Part shown: piece after piece, positions 44,837 through 53,609 of the stretch | How positions within the stretch are numbered: the first letter of the stretch is position 1 | How the letters are laid out: each line of letters starts with the position of its first letter | Assembly (NCBI RefSeq): GCF_017303155.1 | Contig: NZ_JAEKJR010000003.1 | Span: 263,630 to 327,629 of the forward strand | Reading direction: 5' to 3' | Source: Microbulbifer salipaludis | GTDB taxonomy: Bacteria; Pseudomonadota; Gammaproteobacteria; Pseudomonadales; Cellvibrionaceae | Length of the DNA: 64,000 nucleotides | Position numbers and translations under genes: made by a program | The notes under the pieces: model-generated | The model's input: only the letters and a program-made list of their open reading frames with translations | What the model was told of the DNA's origin: nothing | The model's database searches: none

Positions 44837-46918
44837 ATGAAAAAACTGCTTTTACCTCTGGCAATTGCCGGCGCTATTGCCGGCGGCGCACTCACCGGCT
44901 GCTCCCAATCCGAAAACCCTGAAGCAAAGAGCACCCAGGGTGTGACCGAAGCGGCCGCTGTACAGACCGCGGAACTTGGCTCCGGTATCGACCTGAGTGC
45001 TATGGACACCAGTGTTCGTCCGCAGGATGACTTCTATACCTACGTCAATGGCAACTGGCTGAAGAACACCGAAATACCCGCGGACAAGTCCCGCTGGGGC
45101 GGTTTCAGCATTCTGCGCGACAAGGCCATGGAAGAAGTAAAGGCGTTGATCATGGAAGCCGGCGAGCACGCCAACAGTGCCGCGGCCAAACAGATCGGTG
45201 CTCTCTACAACAGCTACATGAACGAAGAGCTGATCGAGAAAAAAGGCCTGAGCGCGATCGCCGGCGAACTGGCCAAGGTGGACGCCATCCAGTCTCGTAA
45301 AGACCTGAGCGACTTCTTTGCCTACGCCGACACCGTCGGCTACAACGTGCCCTTTGGTGGCACGATTTACCAGGACCTCAAGCAGGTAGAGAATTACATC
45401 ACCTTTATGTGGCAGGCGGGCCTCGGCCTCCCGGATCGCGATTACTACTTTGACGACTCCGAAAAAGGTCAGAAACTGCAGCAGGCCTACCGCGAATACC
45501 TGGTCAAGATGCAGAGCATCGCCGGCCTCGAGAATGCCGAGGAAAGTGCCGATGCGGTTTACGCCCTGGAGAAAAGCCTGGCCGAGCACCACCGCACCCG
45601 TGTGGACAACCGTGACCCGGAGCGCTACTACAACAAGAAAACGCTCGCCGACCTGAAAACAATGATGCCGGCCATCGAGTGGGACAGCTACCTGCAGAAG
45701 GCCCACCTTGAGAATGCTCAGGAGTTCATTGTCGGCCAGCCGGAATACCTGGAAGCGGCCAACACAATCATTGCCGAGACTGATCTGGCCACCTGGAAGC
45801 GCTACCTCAAACTCAAGGTGCTCTCTGCCGCTGCGCCCTATATGCACATTGAAATCGCCCAGGCCAACTTCGATTTTTACAGCACCACCATCCGCGGCGT
45901 GGAACAGATGGAGCCCCGCTGGAAGCGCGCGGTACAGTTTGTTAACGGTTCTGTCGGCGAACTGGTCGGCCAGCGCTATGTGGAAAAATACTTTCCGCCA
46001 GAAGCCAAGGCGCGCATGGTCAAGCTGGTGGACAACCTGAAGGCGGCCTACCGGGAGTCCATCGAGTCCCTGAGCTGGATGAGCGAAGATACCAAACAGG
46101 AAGCCCTCACCAAGCTGGCTAACTTCACCACCAAAATTGGTTACCCGGACAAGTGGCGTGACTACAGTGCGCTGGAAGTAAAGGCGGATGACCTGGTCGG
46201 TAACGCCATTGCCGCGACCCTGTTTGAAACCATGCATGAGCGCGACAAACTGGGCAAACCGCTGGATCGGGGTGCCTGGGGTATGAGCCCGCAGACGGTC
46301 AACGCCTACTACAATCCGGCGATGAACGAAATCGTATTCCCCGCCGCCATCCTGCAGCCGCCGTTCTTTAACATGAACGCCGATGACGCGGTGAACTACG
46401 GCGGCATCGGCGGCGTCATCGGCCATGAAATTGGCCACGGCTTCGACGACAAGGGCTCCAAGTTCGACGGAAAAGGTTACCTGAACAACTGGTGGACCGA
46501 CTCTGACCGCAACAACTTTGAGCAGCTCACCGGCAAGCTGGTCGCCCAGTACAATGGCTTCGAGCCAATTGAAGGTGAGCACGTAAACGGCGAGCTGACG
46601 CTGGGTGAAAACATTGGTGACCTGTCCGGCCTGGGCATCGCTTACAAAGCCTACAAGATGTCCCTCAACGGTGAAGAGGCACCGGAGATCGACGGTTTCA
46701 CCGGCGATCAGCGTGTGTTCCTGGGCTGGGCACAGGTATGGCGTAGCAAGATGCGCGACGAGGCTCTGAGTGAGCGCCTGAAGACCGATCCGCACTCACC
46801 GGCGGAATATCGTGTTCAGGGCGTCCTGCCGAACATCGAGGCATTCTACTCCGCCTTTGATGTGAAGGAAGGCGACGGCATGTACCTTCCGGAAGAGGAG
46901 CGCGTGGTTATCTGGTAA
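44837..46918 (+). CDS. M13-family metallopeptidase (neprilysin-like) lipoprotein
   Basis: This is a 693-residue predicted lipoprotein (ALTGC, Cys22). The zinc site is HEIGH (H530, E531, H534) and the third ligand is the Glu in LGENIGDLSG. Substrate-binding NAYYNPAMNEIVFPAAILQPPF and the C-terminal PEERVVIW are typical of M13. These enzymes hydrolyse peptides in the periplasm or at the cell surface. The start is supported by AAAAGG and a clear signal peptide. It is monocistronic with a following terminator. Confidence 0.94.
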   Translation: MKKLLLPLAIAGAIAGGALTGCSQSENPEAKSTQGVTEAAAVQTAELGSGIDLSAMDTSVRPQDDFYTYVNGNWLKNTEIPADKSRWGGFSILRDKAMEEVKALIMEAGEHANSAAAKQIGALYNSYMNEELIEKKGLSAIAGELAKVDAIQSRKDLSDFFAYADTVGYNVPFGGTIYQDLKQVENYITFMWQAGLGLPDRDYYFDDSEKGQKLQQAYREYLVKMQSIAGLENAEESADAVYALEKSLAEHHRTRVDNRDPERYYNKKTLADLKTMMPAIEWDSYLQKAHLENAQEFIVGQPEYLEAANTIIAETDLATWKRYLKLKVLSAAAPYMHIEIAQANFDFYSTTIRGVEQMEPRWKRAVQFVNGSVGELVGQRYVEKYFPPEAKARMVKLVDNLKAAYRESIESLSWMSEDTKQEALTKLANFTTKIGYPDKWRDYSALEVKADDLVGNAIAATLFETMHERDKLGKPLDRGAWGMSPQTVNAYYNPAMNEIVFPAAILQPPFFNMNADDAVNYGGIGGVIGHEIGHGFDDKGSKFDGKGYLNNWWTDSDRNNFEQLTGKLVAQYNGFEPIEGEHVNGELTLGENIGDLSGLGIAYKAYKMSLNGEEAPEIDGFTGDQRVFLGWAQVWRSKMRDEALSERLKTDPHSPAEYRVQGVLPNIEAFYSAFDVKEGDGMYLPEEERVVIW

Positions 46919-46940
46919 ACGCATCCACCAATGACACCGA

Positions 46941-46967
46941 AAAAACCCCGCCTTGCGGGGTTTTTTT
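46941..46967 (+). terminator. Terminator of the M13 peptidase gene
   Basis: The stem CCCCGC/GCGGGG (46946-46951 with 46955-46960) has loop CTT, preceded by A-rich sequence and followed by seven T residues. It is 27 bp past the stop. Confidence 0.92.
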
Positions 46968-47082
46968 ATGCCTCGGAAATCCCGATGCCGTTCGCTCGCG
47001 TAGGTAATGGCAGGAGCTGGTTGAGCTATTGTGTATGCGACCTGAGCAACAAGCCAGCGAGAACAACGAGCGGGGCAACGCC

Positions 47083-48435
47083 ATGGACAAACAGCATAAA
47101 CAAGGTCTGGAAGACTTTCTCGCCTGGGTACAGACGCGCAACCCCGATGAACCGGAGTTCAATCAGGCAATAAGAGAGCTGGCATACGATGTGTACCCGT
47201 ACTACGCCGAGCACACCGGATGGCACTCCGCCAAAATATTACCCCGTCTCAGTGAAGCCGACCGGATCATTACCTTCCGCGTGTGCTGGGAGGATGACAC
47301 TGGTGAGGTACAGGTGAATCGCGGCTGGCGGGTACAACATTGCAGCGCCGTCGGCCCTTACAAGGGCGGCATCCGCTTCCACCGCTCGGTGACGGCATCC
47401 GTTCTCAAGTTTCTCGCGTTCGAGCAGACCTTCAAAAACGCCCTCACCGGGCTACCCATCGGCGGCGGCAAAGGCGGCTCCGACTTCGACCCCAGTGATC
47501 GCTCGAACCGCGAGATCATGCGCTTTTGCCAGGCCTTCATGAATGAGCTGTACCGCCATATCGGTGAGAACACCGATGTCCCCGCCGGGGACATTAACGT
47601 GGGGCGCCGAGAAATCGGTTACCTCTTTGGCCATTACCGCCGACTCGCCAACTCCTTTACTGGCGCCCTCACTGGCAAGGACATCGAATTTGGCGGCAGC
47701 CATGTGCGCATGGAGGCCACCGGTTACGGCCTGATCTATTTTCTGCGCTGCATGCTCGCGCAGCGGCAGCAAGCGCTGGATGGCCTGCGCGTGTCGATTT
47801 CCGGGGCAGGCAACGTCGCACTGCATGCCGCACAAAAGGCCATGCAGCTTGGTGCACGGGTAATAACCCTCTCTTCCAGCAAGGGGGTCCTGCACAACGA
47901 ATCCGGTATTCCACAAAAGGATATCGATGCGGCAATCGAGGCTGCAGACAGCAGCACCAAAACCCTGAAAGCAATCCAGTCCAGCAGCGGGGGCGACTGG
48001 TACGATGGCGAGAAACCCTGGCAGTTTCCCTGTGATATTGCCCTTCCCTGCGCGACCCAAAATGAACTCGGTGAGGAAGATGCGCGCGCGCTCATCGACA
48101 ATCAATGCCAGATTGTTGCGGAAGGCGCCAATATGCCCTGCACCGAAGACGCCACCCGCTTATTCAAGGAAAACAAGGTGTTACATGCACCCGGCAAAGC
48201 CTCCAACGCCGGGGGCGTCGCCCTGTCCGGTCTTGAGATGGCGCAAAATGCGTCCTTTTCCCGCTGGGAGCAGGAGCACCTCGATGAAAAGCTGCTGGAA
48301 ATCATGCAAGACATCCACGCCCAGTGTATCCAGCACCTCGAGGCGGAAGATGGCTACCAGGATTACCATCGCGGGGCCAACATCGCCGCATTCCACCGGG
48401 TAGCCAATGCATTGATGGCCCAAGGGGTAGGCTAA
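47083..48435 (+). CDS. gdhA: NADP-type glutamate dehydrogenase
   Basis: This 450-residue enzyme interconverts 2-oxoglutarate plus ammonia with glutamate. Very strong family motifs are present: SAVGPYKGGIRFH, FEQTFKNALTGLPIGGGKGG with the catalytic Lys, DVPAGDINVGRREIGYLFG, ATGYGLIYF, SGAGNVA (nucleotide fold) and ASNAGGVALSGLEM. The ATG at 47083 gives the usual length; in-frame ATGs at 47029 and 47035 would add 16-18 residues without support. The NADP preference is expected from the closeness to enterobacterial GdhA but was not tested. No operon partner is visible. Confidence 0.95.
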   Translation: MDKQHKQGLEDFLAWVQTRNPDEPEFNQAIRELAYDVYPYYAEHTGWHSAKILPRLSEADRIITFRVCWEDDTGEVQVNRGWRVQHCSAVGPYKGGIRFHRSVTASVLKFLAFEQTFKNALTGLPIGGGKGGSDFDPSDRSNREIMRFCQAFMNELYRHIGENTDVPAGDINVGRREIGYLFGHYRRLANSFTGALTGKDIEFGGSHVRMEATGYGLIYFLRCMLAQRQQALDGLRVSISGAGNVALHAAQKAMQLGARVITLSSSKGVLHNESGIPQKDIDAAIEAADSSTKTLKAIQSSSGGDWYDGEKPWQFPCDIALPCATQNELGEEDARALIDNQCQIVAEGANMPCTEDATRLFKENKVLHAPGKASNAGGVALSGLEMAQNASFSRWEQEHLDEKLLEIMQDIHAQCIQHLEAEDGYQDYHRGANIAAFHRVANALMAQGVG

Positions 48436-48490
48436 CTCGCAGGCTTGAGATGGTTTAACATTGGGCGGTACCAGTAATCGGGAGCCCCAC

Positions 48491-50377
48491 ATGGCCCACC
48501 TCAGCCAGTCGCAACTGTTGCGCAGTCGCCGTTTCCTACCCTTTTTCTGTACCCAGTTTCTGGGGGCATTCAACGACAACGTGTTCAAGAATGCGTTAAT
48601 TGTGATGATTGCCTTCCGCCTGGTCGCCTCCGAGGCAAACTTCCTGATTAACCTGGCAGCCGGCCTTTTCATTCTGCCCTTCTTCCTCTTTTCCGCCACC
48701 GCCGGCCAGGTGGCGGACAAGACCGACAAAAGCATATTGATCCGGCGCATCAAGCTGGCCGAAATTGCCATCGCGGTATTCGGTATCGGGGCGCTGTACA
48801 GCGGCAATAACACCTTCTGCCTGATGGTGCTGTTTGCCCTCGGCGTGCAATCCGCATTCTTCGGCCCGGTAAAATACGCCATTCTTCCGCAGCACCTGAA
48901 AAAGCCGGAACTGGTCAGCGGCAACGCGCTGGTGGAAATGGGCACCTTTGTATCGATATTGCTCGGCACCATCGTGGGCGGCCTGCTGGCCGGACAGACC
49001 GGCAGTGGGCAGCATGGCCTGCTGTGGATTTCCATCATCATCCTGACCACCGCCGGCCTGGGCTATTCGATTTCCAGAGCCATTCCCTCCGCCGAGGCAC
49101 CAGTGCCAGAGCTGAAGATCAACTACAACCCGGTTAGCCAAACCCGCAGGATGTTGCGGGAAGCACTGAAAAAACCAGCCGTGTTTTACGCCATTATCGG
49201 CATCTCCTGGTTCTGGTTGCTCGGCGCCGCATACCTCACCCAGATTCCCAGTCTCACCCGCAATGTACTTGGGGGCAGCGAATCGCTGGTGACTCTGCTG
49301 CTGTGTTGCTTCACCATTGGCGTCGCCGTCGGGTCGCTGTTGTGCGGGCGACTGTCTGGTGGGCGCGTGGAGCTGGGGCTGGTACCTATCGGTGCGGCCG
49401 GCTTGACGATTGCCGGGGTTTTACTGGCGTTCACAACCGGAGGCTACCAGCCACCGGCCGAAACAACCGTGGCCGCATTTTGGGCGGCGGAGGGCTCTCT
49501 GAGTATTCTGATCAACCTGACATTGATCGGCATATTCGGTGGTTTCTTTATTGTGCCTCTCTACGCCATGATGCAGGAGCGCTCGGACCCGAATATTCGC
49601 GCGCGGATTATCGCGGTAAACAATGTGCTCAATGCCTTGTTCATGGTGGTAGCGGCAGTGCTGGGCATTGTGTTTCTGAACCTGCTCGGGGCGACCATCC
49701 CGCAATTTTTCCTGATCATGGCGCTGATGAACGCGGCAGTCGCCGTATTCGTTTTTGCCAAGGTCCCGGAGTTTGCGATGCGCCTGCTGATATGGCTGCT
49801 CTCCCACACCATGTACCGGGTAAAACACAAGGGGCTCGAACGCATCCCCGCCGAGGGGCCAGCGATTATTGCCTGTAACCATGTGAGCTATGTGGATGCG
49901 CTGTTGCTGGCCGGTGCCGTGCGCCGACCTATCCGCTTTATCATGTACAAACCGATCTATGAAATCCCGGTGCTGCACTTTATTTTCAAGACAAGCCGCG
50001 CCATCCCGATCTGCTCCAAACAGCAGGACCCGGACGGCTATGCACAGGCGTTTGCGGAGATCGAACAGGGACTGAAGGATGGTGACCTGCTGTGTATTTT
50101 CCCGGAAGGCCAGCTAACCAAAGATGGCGAACTGCAGCCTTTCAAGGCCGGGATCGAAAAAATTCTGCAGCGCACCCCGGTGCCGGTGATTCCCATGGCC
50201 CTGCGCGGTTTATGGGGCAGTTTCTTCAGCCACAAGGACGGCAACGCATTCAGCACCCTGCCCCGGCGTTTCTGGTCGCGCGTGTGTGTGGTGGCAGGCG
50301 ATCCCCTGACCGCCGCAGAAGTGAAAGCCGAAGCGCTGCAGGAAACCGTGCTGGATTTGCGCGGGCAGCATCGCTGA
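48491..50377 (+). CDS. MFS transporter fused to 1-acylglycerol-3-phosphate acyltransferase domain
   Basis: This 628-residue protein has an LplT-like major facilitator domain (about 1-425, 12 helices, with FFGPVKYAILPQHL and GLLAGQTGSG) fused to a PlsC-type acyltransferase (440-628). The acyltransferase HxxxxD motif is NHVSYVD (H464, D469), and the second block is FPEGQLTKDGELQPFKAGI. In Aas/LplT-type systems lysophospholipid is flipped inward and re-acylated; here both steps would be in one chain, but the acyl-ACP synthetase module of Aas is absent. GGGAG at 48480-48484 fixes the ATG at 48491. A terminator lies between it and the convergent tpx. Confidence 0.92.
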   Translation: MAHLSQSQLLRSRRFLPFFCTQFLGAFNDNVFKNALIVMIAFRLVASEANFLINLAAGLFILPFFLFSATAGQVADKTDKSILIRRIKLAEIAIAVFGIGALYSGNNTFCLMVLFALGVQSAFFGPVKYAILPQHLKKPELVSGNALVEMGTFVSILLGTIVGGLLAGQTGSGQHGLLWISIIILTTAGLGYSISRAIPSAEAPVPELKINYNPVSQTRRMLREALKKPAVFYAIIGISWFWLLGAAYLTQIPSLTRNVLGGSESLVTLLLCCFTIGVAVGSLLCGRLSGGRVELGLVPIGAAGLTIAGVLLAFTTGGYQPPAETTVAAFWAAEGSLSILINLTLIGIFGGFFIVPLYAMMQERSDPNIRARIIAVNNVLNALFMVVAAVLGIVFLNLLGATIPQFFLIMALMNAAVAVFVFAKVPEFAMRLLIWLLSHTMYRVKHKGLERIPAEGPAIIACNHVSYVDALLLAGAVRRPIRFIMYKPIYEIPVLHFIFKTSRAIPICSKQQDPDGYAQAFAEIEQGLKDGDLLCIFPEGQLTKDGELQPFKAGIEKILQRTPVPVIPMALRGLWGSFFSHKDGNAFSTLPRRFWSRVCVVAGDPLTAAEVKAEALQETVLDLRGQHR

Positions 50378-50410
50378 CGATACAGGCAGCCCATCAATCG
50401 CCTAAACAAA

Positions 50411-50440
50411 AACGCCGCGACAGTTGTCGCGGCGTTCTTT
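50411..50440. terminator. Bidirectional terminator between the acyltransferase fusion and tpx
   Basis: The stem AACGCCGCGAC/GTCGCGGCGTT (50411-50421 with 50426-50436) has a 4-nt loop, A-rich on the left and T-rich on the right. Confidence 0.88.
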
Positions 50441-50463
50441 TAAAAGTAAAAACCGAATGGTTG

Positions 50464-50958
50464 TCAGAGCGCGCTGATGGCGCCCTCGTAGCTCGGTTCA
50501 TCGGCCGTTTCAGCCACCTGTTCGGTGTAGGCAACCTTGCCGTTTTCGTCGATCACAACCACCGCACGGGAGAGTAGACCTTTTAATGGGCCAGTCTCAA
50601 AGTCTACGCCGTAATCCTTACCGAAGCTTGCGCGGAACGCCGATCCCAGTTTTACATTTTCGATGCCCTCGGCACCGCAGAAGCGCGCCATGGCAAACGG
50701 TAGATCCGCAGACACACACACCACCACGGTATTATCCAGAGATGCGACCTTTTCATTGAACGTGCGTACCGAGGTCGCGCAGGTTGGCGTGTCTACAGAC
50801 GGAAAAATATTCAGCACCACACGCTTGCCCGCAAGATCATCCAGAGTGAGCTCAGACAGATCTCCCTGCACCAGGGTAAATGCCGGTGCATCGCTACCGA
50901 CCGCCGGCAGTTCACCAACGGTTGTGACGGGGTTTCCTTTCAGGGTGATATTGGCCAT
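50464..50958 (-). CDS. tpx: Thiol peroxidase
   Basis: This 164-residue atypical 2-Cys peroxiredoxin has its peroxidatic Cys60 in SVDTPTC and resolving Cys94 in MARFC. These fit positions 61 and 95 of E. coli Tpx. It reduces lipid and alkyl hydroperoxides with thioredoxin. The ATG at 50958 follows AAGGA by 8 nt. Longer in-frame starts up to 51138 would run into the M28 terminator region and are rejected. Probably monocistronic. Confidence 0.95.
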   Translation of the reverse strand: MANITLKGNPVTTVGELPAVGSDAPAFTLVQGDLSELTLDDLAGKRVVLNIFPSVDTPTCATSVRTFNEKVASLDNTVVVCVSADLPFAMARFCGAEGIENVKLGSAFRASFGKDYGVDFETGPLKGLLSRAVVVIDENGKVAYTEQVAETADEPSYEGAISAL

Positions 50959-51060
50959 AACGTATTCCTTGACTTGCCTGATTGAGGTGCCGCCAGCATG
51001 ACGAGCAGGCATGGCCTTGTCAATTGAGCGGCAGGTAAGACACTCGCAATATCTGGGGCA

Positions 51061-51090
51061 AAAAAAAGCCCCACAGATTGCGGGGCTTTG
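51061..51090 (-). terminator. Terminator of the M28 peptidase gene
   Basis: On the minus strand an 8-bp stem (51086-51079 with 51075-51068, one G-U pair) has a 3-nt loop and is followed by a long U run (A tract 51061-51067 and upstream). Confidence 0.85.
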
Positions 51091-51112
51091 AGAAGGGAAC
51101 CAGGTAACAGGC

Positions 51113-52519
51113 TTAGTGCTCGGTGGGCACCCGGCCAAAATCCCCTTCCATTTCTGCAGCGAGGAACGACATCACGACCCAGGCCGCCACATTCTGCTTG
51201 AGGTTTTCGGGGTCTACCTTGTCCAAGGTATCGTTGGGGGTATGGTGGTAATCGAAATAGTCGGTACCATCCTGGAACAGCCCCATGGCCGGTACGCCCT
51301 GCGCCACGAACACACTGCTGTCGGGGCCACCATAAGTCTTGTTGTTACCGCGCTCGATGCCCAGAGGTGCCAACAGCTGCATCATCTGGTCGGCGATCAC
51401 AAATTTGCTCTCTGGAATGCGAGTGTCAAAGCGCCAGATCTTGCCAGCACCAAAGTCCGATTCGGACACCATGATGATGTTGTCCAGCTCGTTCTGGTGC
51501 GCATCCACATACTGCTTCGCACCTACCAGGCCGATCTCCTCAGCACCGAACAGCACAACCCGCAGGGTACGGCGCGGACGCTGAGGCAGTTCGGAAATAA
51601 GACGCGCGGTTTCCATCACGATCGCCACACCGGCACCGTCGTCCAGCGCTCCTGTGCCCTCATCCCAGCTATCCAGGTGTGCGCCAATCAGAACCACTTC
51701 TTCCGGCTTCTCGCGGCCTACAACTTCACCGATCACATTGAACGAGGGGCCATCTGCCAGTGCTTCGTTGTGCACATTCAGCTTCACTTCCACCGGCTTG
51801 CCACGCTTGAGCATGGCCTCCAGCAGGTTGGCGTCAGGCGCGGACAGTGCCAGCGCCGGTACCGGGTTCGCAACACCGTCGATCGACATCATGCCCGTGT
51901 GTGCGAAGCGGTCAGAATCGGTGCCCACGGAGCGCAACAGCATGGCCGCGGCGCCCTTCTCGGCGGCAGCGCGCATGCCCTTGCTACGCCCTTGTACCGC
52001 GGGACCATAGCCCTCACCGGTACGCGCACGGCCCATACGCTTGTTGATAAACGCGATTTTTCCCTTCACCTTGCGCGCCGGCGCCTTCATCAGCGCTTCA
52101 ACATCGGCGAACTCAACGATTTCAGCGGTGAGCCCCCCCTCTGGCGTAGAGGCTCCATAGCCCAGGGATGACACTACCAACGGCTGGGGGTAAGGCGCGG
52201 TCACTTCCGCATGGGCATGGCCGCGGGCCCAGCGCTTCACATCAATTTGCTCGGTGTAGACCCGATCAAACCCCAAAGCCTTCATCTTCTCCTGCGCCCA
52301 GGCCACTGCACGCTCGTCCCCCTCGGTACCCGCACGACGGGGGCCCACTTCCACGGTCAGGGACTCGACAATGCTGTAGGCATCCGAGGACTCCAGTGCG
52401 CGGTCTCGCAGCACCTCCGCCACCGACATATCTTCCTGTTTCAGGGGAATAGCCTGGGCACTGATCGCCACCAGTGCGGCGGCCAGCCCGCCGGCAACAC
52501 TCTTCAGGGGTTTGAACAT
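51113..52519 (-). CDS. M28-family zinc aminopeptidase with PA domain
   Basis: This is a 468-residue secreted enzyme with a signal peptide cut near AQAIPL. A PA (protease-associated) domain lies at about residues 110-230 and the M28 catalytic domain at 265-460. The dinuclear zinc ligands are visible as GAHLDSWD, DDGAG, FGAEEIGL, SESDFG and YHHTPNDT. Such enzymes release N-terminal residues from peptides in the periplasm or outside. GGAG precedes the ATG by 6 nt. A small membrane protein gene and a PlsC-like gene lie upstream on the same strand. Confidence 0.94.
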   Translation of the reverse strand: MFKPLKSVAGGLAAALVAISAQAIPLKQEDMSVAEVLRDRALESSDAYSIVESLTVEVGPRRAGTEGDERAVAWAQEKMKALGFDRVYTEQIDVKRWARGHAHAEVTAPYPQPLVVSSLGYGASTPEGGLTAEIVEFADVEALMKAPARKVKGKIAFINKRMGRARTGEGYGPAVQGRSKGMRAAAEKGAAAMLLRSVGTDSDRFAHTGMMSIDGVANPVPALALSAPDANLLEAMLKRGKPVEVKLNVHNEALADGPSFNVIGEVVGREKPEEVVLIGAHLDSWDEGTGALDDGAGVAIVMETARLISELPQRPRRTLRVVLFGAEEIGLVGAKQYVDAHQNELDNIIMVSESDFGAGKIWRFDTRIPESKFVIADQMMQLLAPLGIERGNNKTYGGPDSSVFVAQGVPAMGLFQDGTDYFDYHHTPNDTLDKVDPENLKQNVAAWVVMSFLAAEMEGDFGRVPTEH

Positions 52520-52557
52520 GATTTCTCCAGTTACAGCATTGAGATTGTTATCAGAAT

Positions 52558-52905
52558 TTATTCGGGTTCATCGTGCGACGGCAGTGCCAGCAAACGCTCG
52601 CGCAGGTCACGCAGCCTTTCCAGGCCAGTGTCGGTAAACAGATACGGGAGCTTACCAGTGTATTCATCATCTTCGATTTGCAGGCATTCCAGCCGCAGGG
52701 CTTCCAGAGCAGGGTCATGGCGCATGGGGTAGCTGATCAGCATTCGCCATGCATTTTCGTCCGCTTGCCCGACAATCACGGTTTCCAGACCACGCAGGAA
52801 GTCCGCTCTCTCCATCCGGAAGCGCGGCGTCCGCATTTGCATCAGGCCCCAGATCACTAGGGAAAATATCGCAAAGGAGACACACAGTGTTATGACGATT
52901 GTCAT
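52558..52905 (-). CDS. Small membrane-anchored hypothetical protein
   Basis: This 115-residue protein has one N-terminal helix (about residues 3-23) and a cytoplasmic or periplasmic helical domain of about 90 residues (DFLRGLETVIVGQADENAWRM, PALEALRLECLQIEDDE). GGAGG lies 9 nt before the ATG. No family was recognised. It sits 21 bp before the acyltransferase gene's stop (transcription order: acyltransferase, this gene, M28), so it is likely part of that short transcript. Confidence 0.72.
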   Translation of the reverse strand: MTIVITLCVSFAIFSLVIWGLMQMRTPRFRMERADFLRGLETVIVGQADENAWRMLISYPMRHDPALEALRLECLQIEDDEYTGKLPYLFTDTGLERLRDLRERLLALPSHDEPE

Positions 52906-52926
52906 GGCTTATGCCTCCAGTAAACG

Positions 52927-53562
52927 TCAGGCCGCCTCGTCAAGATCCGTCTGGTGTTGCGGATTCCGGCCCTGGTATTTATGGAAACGTCGCTGAATTT
53001 CCCGCATATCGGTTTCCAGATTACCGGTGGGGCGATAAACGGAGTCCACGCAAATCTGCTTGCTGGGAAAATCCCAGGCAATCAGCACCACCGGTACATT
53101 CGCCGCATAGGCGATACGCAGGAAACCGTTCTTCCACTTTGCCGTCTTCTTGCGGGTCCCTTCCGGGGTGATGGCAACCCACATTTTTTCATTTTGACGG
53201 AATTGACTCGCCACCTGCTTGGCCATGCCGCCGGCCGCAGAGCGATCCGTAGGAATACCGCCAAGCCATTTAAACAGGCCTTTAAACGGGAAGAAAAAGG
53301 CTTCCTTCTTCATCAGCCAGGATGCCTTCAGGCCAAGGGCCAGGATAAACGGCATTGCGACCACAAAGTCCCAATTGGAAGTGTGCGGGGCCAATGCCAC
53401 CATCACCTTTTTTTCTTGCGGGAATTCCCCGTGGATACGCCAGCCCAGCGCTTTCACCATCAACAGGCCAACGCCGCGGGTAAACCAGTTGCCGCTGCGC
53501 GGCATTTCGTCCGGCAATTGCGTGGGAATCGTGGTTTTCTTGGCAACAGTCACGGTCATCAT
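52927..53562 (-). CDS. 1-acyl-sn-glycerol-3-phosphate acyltransferase-like protein
   Basis: This is a 211-residue PlsC-superfamily protein. The HxxxxD motif is APHTSNWDF, and further blocks are GGIPTDRSAAGG and AITPEGTRKKTAKWKNGF. That pattern is typical of the small glycerol-phosphate acyltransferases of marine gammaproteobacteria. It acts on the cytoplasmic face of the inner membrane in phospholipid synthesis or remodelling. Two adjacent ATG codons (53562 and 53559) are possible starts. It is the first gene of a probable three-gene transcript. Confidence 0.88.
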   Translation of the reverse strand: MMTVTVAKKTTIPTQLPDEMPRSGNWFTRGVGLLMVKALGWRIHGEFPQEKKVMVALAPHTSNWDFVVAMPFILALGLKASWLMKKEAFFFPFKGLFKWLGGIPTDRSAAGGMAKQVASQFRQNEKMWVAITPEGTRKKTAKWKNGFLRIAYAANVPVVLIAWDFPSKQICVDSVYRPTGNLETDMREIQRRFHKYQGRNPQHQTDLDEAA

Positions 53563-53609
53563 CTCTTCTCAAAGGTTACTGCGTAAGTACTGCTATTTGA
53601 TTGCGGACG

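Noticed and set aside
44852..46795. 647-codon minus-strand open frame opposite the M13 peptidase
   Set aside because: The plus strand has the HEIGH zinc site and a lipobox. The minus frame has no family features.
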